From: RYN-230 sp963723595 | GTDB lineage: Bacteria > Actinomycetota > Actinomycetes > Streptosporangiales > Streptosporangiaceae | Length of the DNA stretch: 64,000 bases | Assembly: GCA_963723595.1 (NCBI GenBank) | Contig: CAVRRQ010000010.1 | Location: 124,001-188,000, forward strand | Direction of reading: 5' to 3' | In this document: positions 26,649 through 36,463 of the stretch, in pieces | Numbering within the stretch: the first letter of the stretch is position 1 | Layout of the letters: every line of letters starts with the position of its first letter | Position numbers and translations under genes: made by a program | The notes under the pieces: model-generated | What the model saw: only the letters and a program-made list of their open reading frames with translations | Databases searched by the model: none | Told to the model about the DNA's origin: nothing

Positions 26649-28465
26649 TTACCAGCCCACCGCCACCACCAGGTACTGCGGGTTGGTGATCGAGATGTCG
26701 GAGGACTGCCCGGCGTCGTCGTCGTACGGGAAGCCGTACTGCAGCCCGTTGATGGCGTTCTGGTGCCAGAACTGGGCGTAGTAGTTCGCCGGGGCGGCCA
26801 GGTAGAAGTTGGCCGGGTTCGACTGCTGCGCCGCGGGCAGCTGCGCGACGTGCCGGTTCAGCCCGGCGCACAGCGGGGGATTGGCAGCCAGCGTCCCGCC
26901 GCAGCCGAAGATCTGCGCGGTGGAGTCGGTGGTGTCGCCTTCGGAGGCCGCGTAGCTGGTGAAGTAGTTCGCGTACGCGCCGCCCGGCTGGAACGCCGGG
27001 TCGTTGCCCGGCGACGGGATGCCGTACGGGGCCTGGTCCGTGGCCAGCTCCTTGAACTCGGTCGGCACCGAGTTCTGGAATCGCGCGAACGTGGCGGTCC
27101 GGCTCTCCTGGAACGTGGCGTAGTTCTCGCCGACCTCCTGGTTGGAGCCGTCGTGGCCGTGCAGCAGCAGGGCCAGCTTGAGGCCGAAGCGGTCAACCCG
27201 GGTGGTGTCCACGTTGATCGACGACGCGCCCACCGTGAACTCGATGAAGTCGTAGTACTGGCTGTTCGGCGAGCCGAGGTAGAAGTACATCCGGCCCGCG
27301 GAGTTGGCCGGCATGTCCACGTACGGCTGCTGGGCGATCGACTCTTCCTGGCCGTTGAAGCTCCAGTAGACCTGGCTGTCCGGGTACTGCCCGTTGGTCT
27401 GGTTCACGATCGACAGTTCCAGGACGTGGGTGGCCGCGGGGATGGCGCTGGTGTTGCCCCAGAACGAGGCGGGCGGCGCGCCTGAGCCCCCACCTGAGCC
27501 GGTGGAGGTCGGGGTGGGCGTGGGGGTCGGGCTGGCTCCCGTGCCGGTGGTGTAAACCCCGAACTCCCACAGTGAGTAGCCGTACTGGGTGGCCCGGGCG
27601 GTGCCGTACATCCGCACGTAGCGGCCGGTCCCGGAGACCGACAGGGTCTGCGTGCCGCCCGTCCCGGTGGTGGTCGAGTAGACCGTGGTCCAGTTCGTCC
27701 CGTCGGGCGAGACCTGGATCTGGAACGCGGTCGCGTACGCCGTCTCCCAGTCCAGGGTCACCTCGCAGATCGTCTGGCTGGAGCCCAGGTCCACCTGCAG
27801 CCACTGCGGGTCGGAGAAGGCGCTGGACCAGCGGGTGCTGGTGTTGCCGTCCACGGCCGCCGACGCCGGGAACGACGCGTTCTCCAGGGACGACGCGGTG
27901 GCGGGCTGGTTCAGCGCGGCGTCCGTGGTGCTGCAGGACGAGCCGGTGCCGCCCGCGGTGCCGTAGACCTGGAACTCCCACAGGCTGTAGCCGTACTGGG
28001 TGGCCCGGGCCGTGCCGTACATGCGGACGTAGCGGCCGGTCCCGGTCACGTTGAGGGTCTGCGTGCCCGCCGGTGCCGGTCGTGGTCGAGTAGATCGTGG
28101 TCCAGTTCGTGCCGTCAGCTGGACGTCTGGATCTGGAACGCGGTGGCGTAGGCCGTCTCCCACTGCAGCACCACCTGGCTGATCGACGCGGTCGCGCCGA
28201 GATCCACCTCCAGCCACTGCGGGTCGCTGAACGCGCTGGACCAGCGGGTGCCGGTGTTGCCGTCCACGGCCGCCGACGCCGGGAACGACGCGTTCTCCAC
28301 CGACGAGGCGGTCGCGGTCTTGCCCTGCGACAGCAGGGTGGCGGCCTCGGCGCTGTGGGCCGTGCCGGCGAGCAGCGCCGCCGTCAGGGCGACGGCGGCG
28401 GCCAGGGTGACCAGGACGCGGGAGCGGGAGCGCCGCCACGTCTCGGTATGCGGGAGGAGCCTCAT
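26649..28465 (-). CDS. Secreted beta-1,3-glucanase-like (GH64/TLP) protein with two discoidin domains, frame broken
   Basis: About 605 residues. ATG 28465 (AAAGGA upstream) gives a Sec signal peptide ending TAHSAEA. Two F5/8-type discoidin domains follow (each with ENASFPASAAVDGNT.TRWSS and SDPQWL.VDLG), with a frame change in the first near 28120. A Pro/Thr linker leads to a domain with VYWSFNGQ, GRMYFYLGSP, DFIEFTV, RVDRFGLKLALLLHG, FPYDDDAGQSSDI and the closing QYLVVAVGW, which matches the GH64-thaumatin-like glucanases. Likely acts on fungal or plant beta-1,3-glucan outside the cell; discoidin domains would bind carbohydrate. Confidence 0.8.
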
Positions 28466-28514
28466 GCCTGTCCTTTCGGGGAAGCGGGCCTTTCGGGGGA
28501 GCGGGATTGCCGGG

Positions 28515-28860
28515 CTACGAGCCCGGGGCGAGATGATCCAGACGAACGTGCTGGCCGCGGTGGCCCCCGAAGCCGACGTCCCGGTGACCGTGACGGTGCG
28601 GGTGCCCGGCGTCCGGCCGGTCCCGGTGATCAGCCCGGCGGGGGAGATCGCCAGGCCGCGCGGCAGCCCGGTGGCGCGGTACGCCGGTGGCGCGGTAGGC
28701 CAGCCCGGCCGAGCCCGTGATCTGCAGGCGGGAGGGCCCGCCGCGGCGGCTTTCCATGCCGCCTGGGCAGCAGCCCGCCCAGCAGCAGCATCGGGACGGC
28801 TAGGACGGCGGCCCGGCGTAAGACCTGGCGGAGCCGGCGGGCGTGGGCAGCAGAGCGCAT
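28515..28860 (-). pseudogene. Small secreted Ig-like (He_PIG) protein, frame broken
   Basis: ATG 28860 begins a signal-peptide-like stretch (RRAAVLAVPMLLLGGLLP). After frame changes the other end reads ATGLPRGLAISPAGLITGTG, RTPGTRTVTVTG and STFVWIIS, a clear putative-Ig (He_PIG) repeat. The frame of this repeat runs open toward the next gene, but that gene has its own ribosome-binding site and signal peptide, so it is read as separate. Confidence 0.45.
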
Positions 28861-28900
28861 GGCATCTCCCGGGCGGGGGGCAGGAGAAGTACGAGACTTG

Positions 28901-28915
28901 ATTTAAGCCTTAAAT
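28901..28915 (-). promoter_or_regulatory. AT-rich perfect dyad upstream of the secreted carbohydrate genes
   Basis: ATTTAAGCCTTAAAT is a perfect 7-1-7 palindrome in the AT-rich gap ahead of the minus-strand He_PIG/GH64 genes. Position and symmetry fit an operator. Confidence 0.5.
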
Positions 28916-28984
28916 TTGACCGTAACTTAATGGCGCGGAAACGTCCCGTCAAGGGTCAGTCAAAGGCGGGCCGCCGCGCGGCCC

Positions 28985-29869
28985 TCAGGAGAGGACGCGG
29001 CGCCGGAAGTTACGCAGCCCGAGGGCCAGGAACGCCGCCGCGAACCCGATCACCACCGGGTAGATCACGTACAGGTGCATGTGCGGGGCCAGGGTGAACG
29101 CGGCCCGCATCCCCTCGTTCACGTAGATCAGCGGGTTGACCAGCACGACGGTCTGCAGCCAGTGCCAGCCGCCCACCGAGACCGGCGCCAGCCTGGTCCA
29201 CGAGTAGTACGTGCCGCCCAGGAACGTGATCGGCAGGATGATGAAGCCGAACATCAGCCCGATGTTGCGCGGCTCGAAGCTGGTGCCCAGGACCAGGCCC
29301 AGGCCGGCCATGGCGATGGCGGCCAGCGGCACGAACGTGAGGATGATCCACCAGTGCAGCGAGAGGTGCGCGTGCACCCCGGGCGCGTGCACCACGGAGG
29401 CCATCGGCAGCACGATGATCGCGGAGATCACGCCCTGGGCCGCGCCCGAGAGCACCTTGGCCATCGCCACCAGCCAGATGGGGCACGGCGCCTGCACCCG
29501 GTCCTCGATCTCCCGGGTGAAACCGAACTCGGTGGCCATGTTCAGGGCGATGGCCTGCACCCCCTGGAACATGACCGAGATGCCGACCACGCCGGGGACC
29601 AGGATGGTCGCGAACGCGGACTCCGCCGCCGTGCCCTGCCCGCCGCCGATCCCCTGGCCGATCTTCGGGAACACGAACAGGAACACGAAGCACAGCAGGA
29701 ACGGCTGGATGATGGTGCGCAGCACGAACTCCCACCAGTGCTTGCGCAGCACCACCAGGTCCCGCAGCATCAGCGCGCCCAGGGCGGTCCAGCTCGCGGC
29801 GGCCACGGACCGGGTCGGCCCGCCGCCGATCCGCTGCGGCGGCGCCTGCGGGCTCAGCGAGGTGGTCAT
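28985..29869 (-). CDS. ABC-2 type exporter permease (DrrB-like)
   Basis: 294 residues, six membrane segments, with the ABC-2 permease features: ALMLRDLVVLRKHWWEFVLR at the cytosolic N-terminus, GVVGISVMFQGVQAIALNMA, the EFGFTREIEDRVQAPCPIWL loop that contacts the ATPase, and PITFLGGTYYSWTRL. It overlaps the ATPase gene at a TGATG junction. Substrate unknown; relatives export drugs or polyketides. Confidence 0.88.
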   Translation of the reverse strand: MTTSLSPQAPPQRIGGGPTRSVAAASWTALGALMLRDLVVLRKHWWEFVLRTIIQPFLLCFVFLFVFPKIGQGIGGGQGTAAESAFATILVPGVVGISVMFQGVQAIALNMATEFGFTREIEDRVQAPCPIWLVAMAKVLSGAAQGVISAIIVLPMASVVHAPGVHAHLSLHWWIILTFVPLAAIAMAGLGLVLGTSFEPRNIGLMFGFIILPITFLGGTYYSWTRLAPVSVGGWHWLQTVVLVNPLIYVNEGMRAAFTLAPHMHLYVIYPVVIGFAAAFLALGLRNFRRRVLS

Positions 29870-30867
29870 CAGTCCCGCAACTCCTTGCCGGTCAGGTTGA
29901 TGAACACGGTCTCCAGGCTCGGCTCGGCGATCGACAGGTCGACGAGGTCGAACCCGCCGCCCTCCGCGGCCAGCACGATCCGCGGCACCAGCCGGTCGCT
30001 GCCCTGCATGTGCAGCTCGACCCCGCCTTCCACCAGGCGGGTCCGGGTCACGCCGTCCACATCCTGGCTGAGCAGCCCGGCCAGCCGGGCGGTGTCGCCC
30101 GCCGTCTTCACCGTGACCACCGTGTCGGCGCCGACGCTCTGCTTGAGGGCGGCGGGCGTGCCCAGGGCCAGGATCTTCCCGTGGTCCATGATCGCGACCC
30201 GGTCGCAGAGCTGGTCGGCTTCCTCCATGTAGTGCGTGGTGAGCAGGATCGTCTGGCCCTCATCGTGCAGCTCGCGGAGCAGGTCCCACAGCGCCAGCCG
30301 GCTCTGCGGGTCCAGGCCCGCGGTCGGCTCGTCCAGGAACAGCACCGAGGGGCGGTGGAAGATGGCCCGCGCCACCATCAGCCGCTGGGCCATCCCGCCG
30401 GACAGCGCGTAGACCGACGCCTTGGCCCACCGGGACAGCTGGAACTGCTCGAGCAGCTGGTCGGCGGTCCGGCGGGACGCCTTGGCCCCCATGCCGAACA
30501 GCCGGCCGTGGAAGTACAGGTTCTCCCAGACGGTGAGCTGCCGGTCCAGGGTGTTCTGCTGCGACACGATCCCGCTCAGCTGCTTGGCCAGGGCCGGGTG
30601 CGCCGCGACGTCCACCCCGGCCAGGAACGCCCGCCCCGAGGTCGGCACCACGCGGGTGGTGAGGATGCCTGCGGTCGTGGTCTTCCCGGCGCCGTTCGGC
30701 CCCAGCAAGCCGAAGATCTCCCCGGCCTCGACGCTCAGGTTCAGCCGGTCCACGGCGGCGAAGTCCGTCCCCGGGTAGACCTTGGTCAGCTCTTCGGTGC
30801 GGATGACCGCGGCGGACGTGCCGTCCGGCGGGCCGGTGATGCTGGTGGCTGCGGGTGCGCTGCTCAT
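29869..30867 (-). CDS. ABC exporter ATP-binding protein (DrrA-like)
   Basis: 332 residues from ATG 30867 (GTG 30876 is possible). Walker A GPNGAGKTT, Q-loop IVSQQNTLD, signature LSGGMAQRL, Walker B VLFLDEPTAGLD, H-loop LLTTHYMEE, and the C-terminal extension typical of DrrA-type proteins (ending SLETVFINLTGKELRD). Encoded directly upstream of its permease. Confidence 0.92.
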   Translation of the reverse strand: MSSAPAATSITGPPDGTSAAVIRTEELTKVYPGTDFAAVDRLNLSVEAGEIFGLLGPNGAGKTTTAGILTTRVVPTSGRAFLAGVDVAAHPALAKQLSGIVSQQNTLDRQLTVWENLYFHGRLFGMGAKASRRTADQLLEQFQLSRWAKASVYALSGGMAQRLMVARAIFHRPSVLFLDEPTAGLDPQSRLALWDLLRELHDEGQTILLTTHYMEEADQLCDRVAIMDHGKILALGTPAALKQSVGADTVVTVKTAGDTARLAGLLSQDVDGVTRTRLVEGGVELHMQGSDRLVPRIVLAAEGGGFDLVDLSIAEPSLETVFINLTGKELRD

Positions 30868-30956
30868 GGCCTGCACATCCTAGCGAGCGGCCGGTAGGGC
30901 AACCTTGGTAGGGACAGCCGCCGCGAGGGCAGACCAACCCCTGGAGGAATCAGCGC

Positions 30957-31739
30957 ATGGCTCGGGTACTGATCACCGGCTCGTCCGACGGCCTGGGCCT
31001 GATGGCGGCCCAGCTGCTGGCCCGCGAGGGGCATGAGGTCACCCTGCACGCCCGCAACGAGGCGCGGGCCGGGGATGCGCGCGCCGCGCTGCCCGGCGCC
31101 GCGCACGTGGTGGTCGGGGACCTGGCCTCACTCCAGGGCATGCGTCAGGTGGCCGGGCAGGCCAGCAAGCTGGGCCGGTACGACGCGGTGATCCACAACG
31201 CCGGGGTCGGCTACCGGGAGCCGCGCCGCGTCCAGACCCCGGACGGCCTCAGCCACGTGTTCGCCATCAACGTGCTGGCCCCCTACCTGCTCACCGCGCT
31301 GATGACCCGCCCGGGCCGGCTCGTGTACCTCAGTTCCGGCATGCACCGGGGCGGCAACCCGGACCTGGCCGACCTGCAGTGGGTGGGCCGCCCCTGGAAC
31401 GGCTCGCAGGCCTACGCGGACTCCAAGCTGTTCGACGTGGTGCTGGCGTTCGCGGTGGCCCGCCGCTGGCCGGACGTGCTCAGCAACGCCCTGGAGCCGG
31501 GCTGGGTGCCGACCAGGATGGGCGGCCCCGGCGCGCCCGACGACATGTCCCAGGCCCCGGTCACCCAGGCCTGGCTGGCGGTCAGCGACGACCCCGCGGC
31601 CACCGTGACCGGCGAGTACTTCTACCACCAGCGGCAGCGCCCGGTCCACCCGGCCGCGTCCAGCCCCGCCCTCCAGGACCAGCTGCTGGCGGCCTGCGCC
31701 GAGCTCACCGGCGTCCAGCTCCCCGAGGAGACGCGATGA
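30957..31739 (+). CDS. Short-chain dehydrogenase/reductase
   Basis: 260 residues, intact; CTGGAGGAAT precedes the ATG. Rossmann motif VLITGSSDGLGLMAA, HNAGVG, Ser in VYLSSGMHRGG, and the catalytic YADSK. The pattern places it among oxidoreductases related to retinol-dehydrogenase/protochlorophyllide-type SDRs; substrate unknown. It overlaps the following alcohol dehydrogenase gene by 4 bases, so both may handle the same alcohol/aldehyde. Confidence 0.85.
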   Translation: MARVLITGSSDGLGLMAAQLLAREGHEVTLHARNEARAGDARAALPGAAHVVVGDLASLQGMRQVAGQASKLGRYDAVIHNAGVGYREPRRVQTPDGLSHVFAINVLAPYLLTALMTRPGRLVYLSSGMHRGGNPDLADLQWVGRPWNGSQAYADSKLFDVVLAFAVARRWPDVLSNALEPGWVPTRMGGPGAPDDMSQAPVTQAWLAVSDDPAATVTGEYFYHQRQRPVHPAASSPALQDQLLAACAELTGVQLPEETR

Positions 31740-32908
31740 AAGCTGTGGTGTTCGCCGGGACCCGGAGCGTCGAGGTCCGGGAGGTGCCCGACGCGGTGCT
31801 CCAGGAGCCTTCCGACGTGGTGATCCGGGTGACCTCCAGCGCGATCTGCGGCACCGACCTGCACATGTACGACGGCCGGACCGGGGCGGAGCCCGGGCTC
31901 GTCCTCGGGCACGAGCCGCTCGGCGTGGTCGAGCAGGCCGGGTCCGCGGTCGAGATGGTCCAGCCCGGTGACCGGGTGGTCATCCCGACCCACCTGTACT
32001 GCGGTGTCTGCGTCAACTGCGCCCGCGGGCTGTCCGCGGCCTGCCTGCGGGTGCGTCCCGGCGGGTTCGGCGCCGCCTACGGGTACGCCGGGATGGGCCC
32101 GTACCGGGGCGCCCAGGCCGAGCTGCTCCGGGTGCCGTACGCCGACGCCAACTGCGTCCGGGTGCCCGGCAAGCCGGGCGACGGCCTCGAGGACGACCTG
32201 CTGATGCTGGCCGACGCGTTCGTCACGGGCTGGCACGCGACCGAGCTGGCCCGGGTCTTCCCGGGCTGCACCGCGGCGGTGTTCGGCGCGGGCACGATCG
32301 GGCTTCTCGCCGCGTACAGCTGCCTGCTCCGGGGCGCCGACGTGGTCTACGTGGTGGACTACATCCCGGAGCGGCTGGAGATGGCGGCCCGGCTGGGCGC
32401 GGACCCGATCGACTTCCGGGCCGGGGACCCGGTGGAGCAGATCCGCGCCGAGCGCGGGATCCACGGCCTGCCGCCCGGCGAGGAACCGATGAACGGGGTG
32501 GACATCGTCATCGACGCGGTGGGCTTCCAGGCCCGGGACCGCGCCGCCCCGGACCAGGAGAACCCGGCGCAGGTGATCGGGGACCTGGCCCGGCTGGTCA
32601 ACCCCACCGGGCACGCCGGGATCGCCGGCGTGTACGCCGAGAAGGACCTGCACCCGGTCCCGCCGTACACCGCCGACGGTCACCTGGCCGTGCCGTGGGC
32701 CACGTTCTTCGCCAAGGGCGTCTCGGTCGGGTTCGGCCGCACCCACGACCGCCGCTACACGGTCCTGCTGCGCGACATGATCCTGTCCGGCCGGGCCCGC
32801 CCCGCCGAGGTCGTCACCCACCACGGCCGCCTCGACGACGCCCCCGCCCTGTACCAGGCGTTCGACCAGCGGGCCGACGGCGTGATCAAGGCTGTCCTGC
32901 GCCCCTGA
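31736..32908 (+). CDS. Zinc-dependent alcohol dehydrogenase (formaldehyde dehydrogenase-like)
   Basis: 390 residues, intact. Catalytic zinc ligands in SSAICGTDLHMYDG and GLVLGHEPLGVVE; structural-zinc cysteines in YCGVCVNCARGLSAACL; NAD loop AAVFGAGTIGLLA followed by an acidic VVDYIPERL. The inserted region (about 225-290) and HGGxAGIAGVYAEKDL-type strand fit the glutathione-independent formaldehyde dehydrogenase group. Substrate not determined. The 3' end overlaps the convergent MFS gene by 23 bases. Confidence 0.85.
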   Translation: MKAVVFAGTRSVEVREVPDAVLQEPSDVVIRVTSSAICGTDLHMYDGRTGAEPGLVLGHEPLGVVEQAGSAVEMVQPGDRVVIPTHLYCGVCVNCARGLSAACLRVRPGGFGAAYGYAGMGPYRGAQAELLRVPYADANCVRVPGKPGDGLEDDLLMLADAFVTGWHATELARVFPGCTAAVFGAGTIGLLAAYSCLLRGADVVYVVDYIPERLEMAARLGADPIDFRAGDPVEQIRAERGIHGLPPGEEPMNGVDIVIDAVGFQARDRAAPDQENPAQVIGDLARLVNPTGHAGIAGVYAEKDLHPVPPYTADGHLAVPWATFFAKGVSVGFGRTHDRRYTVLLRDMILSGRARPAEVVTHHGRLDDAPALYQAFDQRADGVIKAVLRP

Positions 32909-34394
32909 CCGGGACCGCCGGGGGAGCGTCGAGGGCACAGTGCAGCGCGGGCCGCGCGGCCGGGCCGGGCGCCGGCGCCGGGTTGCGGACGGTGAAGAAG
33001 GCCAGGGCGCCGCCGGCCACGCACAGCCCGGCCGAGATGAGCGACGCGGTGTGGAACCCGGCCGAGAACAGCTCCGGGTGCTGGTAGGCGTCGCCGGTGA
33101 TGCCGCCCGCGGCGGGCAGCAGCGGCCACCGCGATGAGCGCGGCCGCCCGGGCCACGTCGTTGTTGACCGCCGACGCGATCCCCGCGCGCTCGGCGGGCG
33201 CCGCGGCCAGCACGGTCGAGGTGAGCGGGGCCACGGTCACCGCCAGGCCGAAGCCGAACACCACCACCGCGGGCAGCACCTCGGTCAGGTAGTCGCCGGA
33301 CGCGGTGATCCGCGAGAACAGGGCCAGGCCGATCCCGACCAGCACCGGTCCCACGGTCATCTGCAGCCGGGGGCCGATCCGCGTGGCCAGCGCGCCCGAG
33401 CGCGACGACAGCGCCAGCGTGATCACGGTGACCGGGAGCAGCGAGATGCCCGCCTGCAGCGGCGGTGTACCCGGACACCTGCTGCAGCTCGATGGGCAGC
33501 AGGAACAAGGCCCCGCCGATCCCGCCGTACACCACGAACGTGATCGCGTTGGTCGCGCTGAACTGGGTCGAGGCGAACAGGCCGAGCGGCAGCATCGGCG
33601 CCGCCATCCGCCGTTCCTGCCAGACGAAGGCGCCGAGCAGCGCTACCCCGCCGAGCAGCGCGGGGAGGACGGCCGGGCTGGTCCAGTGACCGCCCGGGCC
33701 CTCGATCAGCCCGTAGGTCAGCCCGATCAGGCCCAGGGTGACCAGCGTGCCGCCCCGCACGTCGATCCGCCCGGTGGCCTCCGGGTCGCGGGACTCCGGG
33801 ACATGCCGCAGGGTCACCGCGACCACGAGAACGGCCAGCGGCAGGTTGATGACGAAGATCAGCCGCCAGGACGCGGCCTGGACCAGCCAGCCGCCGATGA
33901 ACGGGCCGATCGCCGTGCCCACCCCGGCGAACCCGGACCAGGCGCCGATGGCCTTGCCCCGGTCATCGGGCCGGAACTACCGCCTCCAGGATGGCCAGGC
34001 TGCCCGGGGTGAGCAGCGCCGCGCCCACGCCCTGCAAGGCCCGGGCCAGGATCAGGAACGTGGCGTCCGGCGCGACCGAGCACAGCAGGGACGCGACCGC
34101 GAACCAGATCACGCCGATCAGGAAGACCTTCTTGCGGCCGTACTTGTCGCCCAGCGACCCAGCCAGCAGCAGCAGCCCGGCCAGCGTCATCGTGTAGGCC
34201 GTCACCACCCACTGCAGCGCGGCCAGCCCGACGTGGAAGTCACGGCCGATGGCGGGCAGGGCGATGCCGACCACGGTGGCGTCGATCGACGCCACCGCCG
34301 AGCCCAGCACGGTCGCGAGCAGCACCCAGCGGCCCCGGGCGCTGGCCAGGACCAGCCCGTCCTCAGAACCGGGAACCGCCGGGGGCGCGCTCAC
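32886..34394 (-). CDS. MFS drug exporter, DHA2/EmrB-QacA type, frame broken
   Basis: About 500 residues. N-terminal part: SAVASIDATVVGIALPAIGR, WVVTAYTMTLAGLLLLAG, GDKYGRKKVFLIG and ALQGVGAALLTPGSLAIL; after a shift near 33960 the motif C region GTAIGPFIGGWLVQAASWRL. Further shifts near 33465 and 33120 lead to a C-terminus with AERAGIASAVNNDVAR and stop at 32886. All parts are collinear. Proton-driven export of drugs or secondary metabolites. Confidence 0.85.
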
Positions 34395-34641
34395 GGCGCC
34401 GCGGCCGGGTCCACAGTCACCAGTGCCTCCCGCGGGCGCAGGCCACAGGGCCTGCCGGTGGACGATCCGCGGGCCGCCCGTTGGTGCGCCCGCAGAGCGA
34501 TCTTCCTGTCTCCTGGGGATCTGCCCCCTTTAGGCAACGAAAACCGTCCGTCCACGGGGCCACTACCTGGTCCGGGGTCGTGGGGGGTGCCCGGCCCGGG
34601 GCGGCCGGCGTACGGTCAGTCCACGGGCTGGCGGAGAGGAC

Positions 34642-34794
34642 GTGGAGCACGATGCCGCCCGCCAGATGGTGACCGGCCGCTTCACCCGCCCGGAGGAAGT
34701 AGCCGACGTGGTCGTGTTCCTGGCCAGTGACCGCACCGGCAACGTGACCGGGGCTGACTTCACCATCGACGGCGGCCTGATCACGACCCTCTGA
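34642..34794 (+). pseudogene. C-terminal remnant of a short-chain dehydrogenase
   Basis: Only the last ~50 residues survive: VTGRFTRPEEVADVVVFLAS, then NVTGADFTIDGGLITTL and a stop. This is the standard SDR C-terminus; no Rossmann motif or active site is found in the 250 bases upstream, which contain no other gene. Confidence 0.7.
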
Positions 34795-34825
34795 CCGGGC
34801 CTGGCGGGGCGGCGGTCAGGCTAGG

Positions 34826-35275
34826 TCAGGTCAGGTCCTGCCAGGTCCGGCCGGTGCGCACGCTGGCCGGCTGCTCGGCCACGATGTCCGAGCCGGGCCG
34901 GGCCCCGTCGTCGCGGGTCTTGACCAGGATCCAGCGCCGCGGGCCGGTCCGGGTCAGCCCGAATCCCCCGCTGAGCTTGCGGCCGTCCAGCACGAACGAC
35001 AGGTGGCCCGGCTCCTCGCGCCGGATATCGGCCGGGCCCTCATCCCAGATGATCACGGCGCCGGTGCCCCGGGCCTGGCCCTGGTGCACGCCCTCGAACT
35101 CCCCCGCCTCCAGCGAGTGGTCCTCGACGGGCACCGCCAGCCGCCGGACCGCCGGGTCGAGGGACGGTCCCCGGGGCACCGCCCAGGAGCGGAGCACGTC
35201 GCCGAACCGCAACCGCAGGTCAAAGTGCAGCGTGGTCGCGTCGTGCAGCTGCACGACGAAGCGGGAGGCGCTCAT
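34826..35275 (-). CDS. Stand-alone LigD 3'-phosphoesterase domain protein
   Basis: 149 residues: RFVVQLHDATTLHFDLRLRF, WAVPRGPSLDP, VEDHSLEAGEFEG, GAVIIWDEG and HLSFVLDGRKLSGGF are the conserved blocks of the LigD PE domain, including the histidines and aspartate that bind metal. The ligase and polymerase domains are absent; a polymerase module is encoded separately at 53689-54668. It trims 3'-phosphate or ribonucleotide ends in non-homologous end joining. ATG 35275 overlaps the upstream acetyltransferase stop. Confidence 0.9.
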   Translation of the reverse strand: MSASRFVVQLHDATTLHFDLRLRFGDVLRSWAVPRGPSLDPAVRRLAVPVEDHSLEAGEFEGVHQGQARGTGAVIIWDEGPADIRREEPGHLSFVLDGRKLSGGFGLTRTGPRRWILVKTRDDGARPGSDIVAEQPASVRTGRTWQDLT

Positions 35276-35803
35276 CCCGGGACCGTACCGCCCGGCTGGA
35301 GCTCGCGCTGCAGCAGCACGGTGTCGAGCCACCGGCCGTGCTTGTACCCGACTCTGGCTCAGCCGGCCCGCGTCCGCGAACCCGCAGGCCCGGTGCAGCG
35401 CGACCGACGCCGGGTCGCCGGAGTCGGCGATCACCGCGATGACCTGCCGTACCCCCGCCTCCGCGCAGCCGGCCAGCAGCGCCTGGAGCAGCCGCCGGCC
35501 CAGCCCCCGGCCCCGCTGCCCGGGCGCCAGGTACACCGAATCCTCGGCCGTGTGCCGGTACGCGGGCTTGGGCCGCCACGGGCTGGCGTACGCGTACCCG
35601 GCGACCGCCCCGTCTGCCTCGGCGACCAGGAAGGGCAGCCCCCGCCCGGCCAGGCTGTCCAGCCGCTCCTGCCAGCGGGCCAGACCCGGCGGCTCCTCCT
35701 CGAACGTGGCCACGCTGCCGGTCACGTAGAAGGCGAGGATCCCGGCCACCGCGCCCAGGTCGGCCCGCGTCGCCGGCCGGATGATCACCTGCTCGGTCTC
35801 CAT
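35272..35803 (-). CDS. GNAT acetyltransferase, phosphinothricin acetyltransferase-like, frame broken
   Basis: About 176 residues from ATG 35803. IIRPATRADLGAVAGILAFY, ATFEEEPP, RGLPFLVAEADGAVAGYAYA, YLAPGQRGRGLGRRLLQALL (acetyl-CoA loop) and VIADSGDPASVALHRACGF follow the PAT/Bar-like subfamily. A shift near 35350 restores VGYKHGRWLDTVLLQREL and a stop at 35272 that overlaps the phosphoesterase start. Many such genes acetylate methionine sulfoximine or other small amines rather than conferring herbicide resistance. Confidence 0.8.
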
Positions 35804-35874
35804 GAGCACCGCTGCCCTCTCCCTGCCGCCCGGCGTCCCCGGGTACTCGCGGCCCGACCGCGCCGGTAAATTCG

Positions 35875-35903
35875 TTATAGTAAAAATAACGGTTATTATA
35901 GTG
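35875..35903 (+). promoter_or_regulatory. Divergent AT-rich promoter/operator of the XRE-cupin and GNAT genes
   Basis: The only strongly AT-rich stretch nearby. It contains the perfect dyad AATAACGGTTATT (35885-35897) flanked by two copies of TTATAGT about 20 bases apart, one of which could be the -10 of the XRE gene. It is a likely autoregulatory site. Confidence 0.6.
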
Positions 35904-35905
35904 AA

Positions 35906-36463
35906 ATGATGGACCTGACGGAACTCGGGGCCCGGGTCCAGTCCCTGCGCCGGGACCGCGGGCTGACCCTGCAGGAACTGGCGGGCGCCGCCGCGGTCAG
36001 CGCCAGCATGCTGTCGTCCGTGGAGCGCGGCCGGAAGGCGCCCACCGTGGTGGTGCTGGCCCGCATCGCCGACGGCCTGGGTGTCCCGCTGGCCGGGCTG
36101 ATCGCGCCGGGCGGCCGCCGGGTGGTGGTCCGCCGGGCCGGGGACCAGGACGTGATCGACGAGCCCGGCGGGTGGCGCCGGGAGATCCTCACCCCGGTCG
36201 TGCCCGGGGTGAACTTCGAGTGGATCCGCACCACCCTGCCGCCCGGCGCCGATCCCGGCCCGTACCCGGCCTACGCGCCGGGGTCGCACGAGTTCGTGCT
36301 GGCCGACTCGGGAACGCTGCGGCTGGAGATCGGGCCCCAAGCCGTCACGCTGCACCCCGGGGACTCGGTCTACTTCCCGGCCGACACCACGCACCGCTAC
36401 GCCAACCCGGGCGCTGTCCCGTGCGTGTACTACGTGGCCGCGCTGATCATGCGGCCCCGCTGA
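35906..36463 (+). CDS. XRE-family regulator with C-terminal cupin
   Basis: 185 residues. The helix-turn-helix is in the N-terminal 60 residues (LGARVQSLRRDRGLTLQELA, VSASMLSSVERGRKAPTV). The cupin effector domain follows (SHEFVLADSGTLRLEIG, VTLHPGDSVYFPADTTHRY). Such regulators control amino acid, polyamine or drug-modifying genes; the divergent acetyltransferase is the natural target. ATG 35906 or 35909. The 3' end overlaps the lipB-like gene tail to tail. Confidence 0.9.
   Translation: MMDLTELGARVQSLRRDRGLTLQELAGAAAVSASMLSSVERGRKAPTVVVLARIADGLGVPLAGLIAPGGRRVVVRRAGDQDVIDEPGGWRREILTPVVPGVNFEWIRTTLPPGADPGPYPAYAPGSHEFVLADSGTLRLEIGPQAVTLHPGDSVYFPADTTHRYANPGAVPCVYYVAALIMRPR

Noticed and set aside
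27590..28300. DNA-level direct repeats in the GH64-like gene
   Set aside because: They are explained by two homologous discoidin domains in one protein, not by a mobile repeat.
35272..35803. Herbicide (phosphinothricin) resistance gene
   Set aside because: Similarity is only at subfamily level; such acetyltransferases are widespread and usually act on other small amines.
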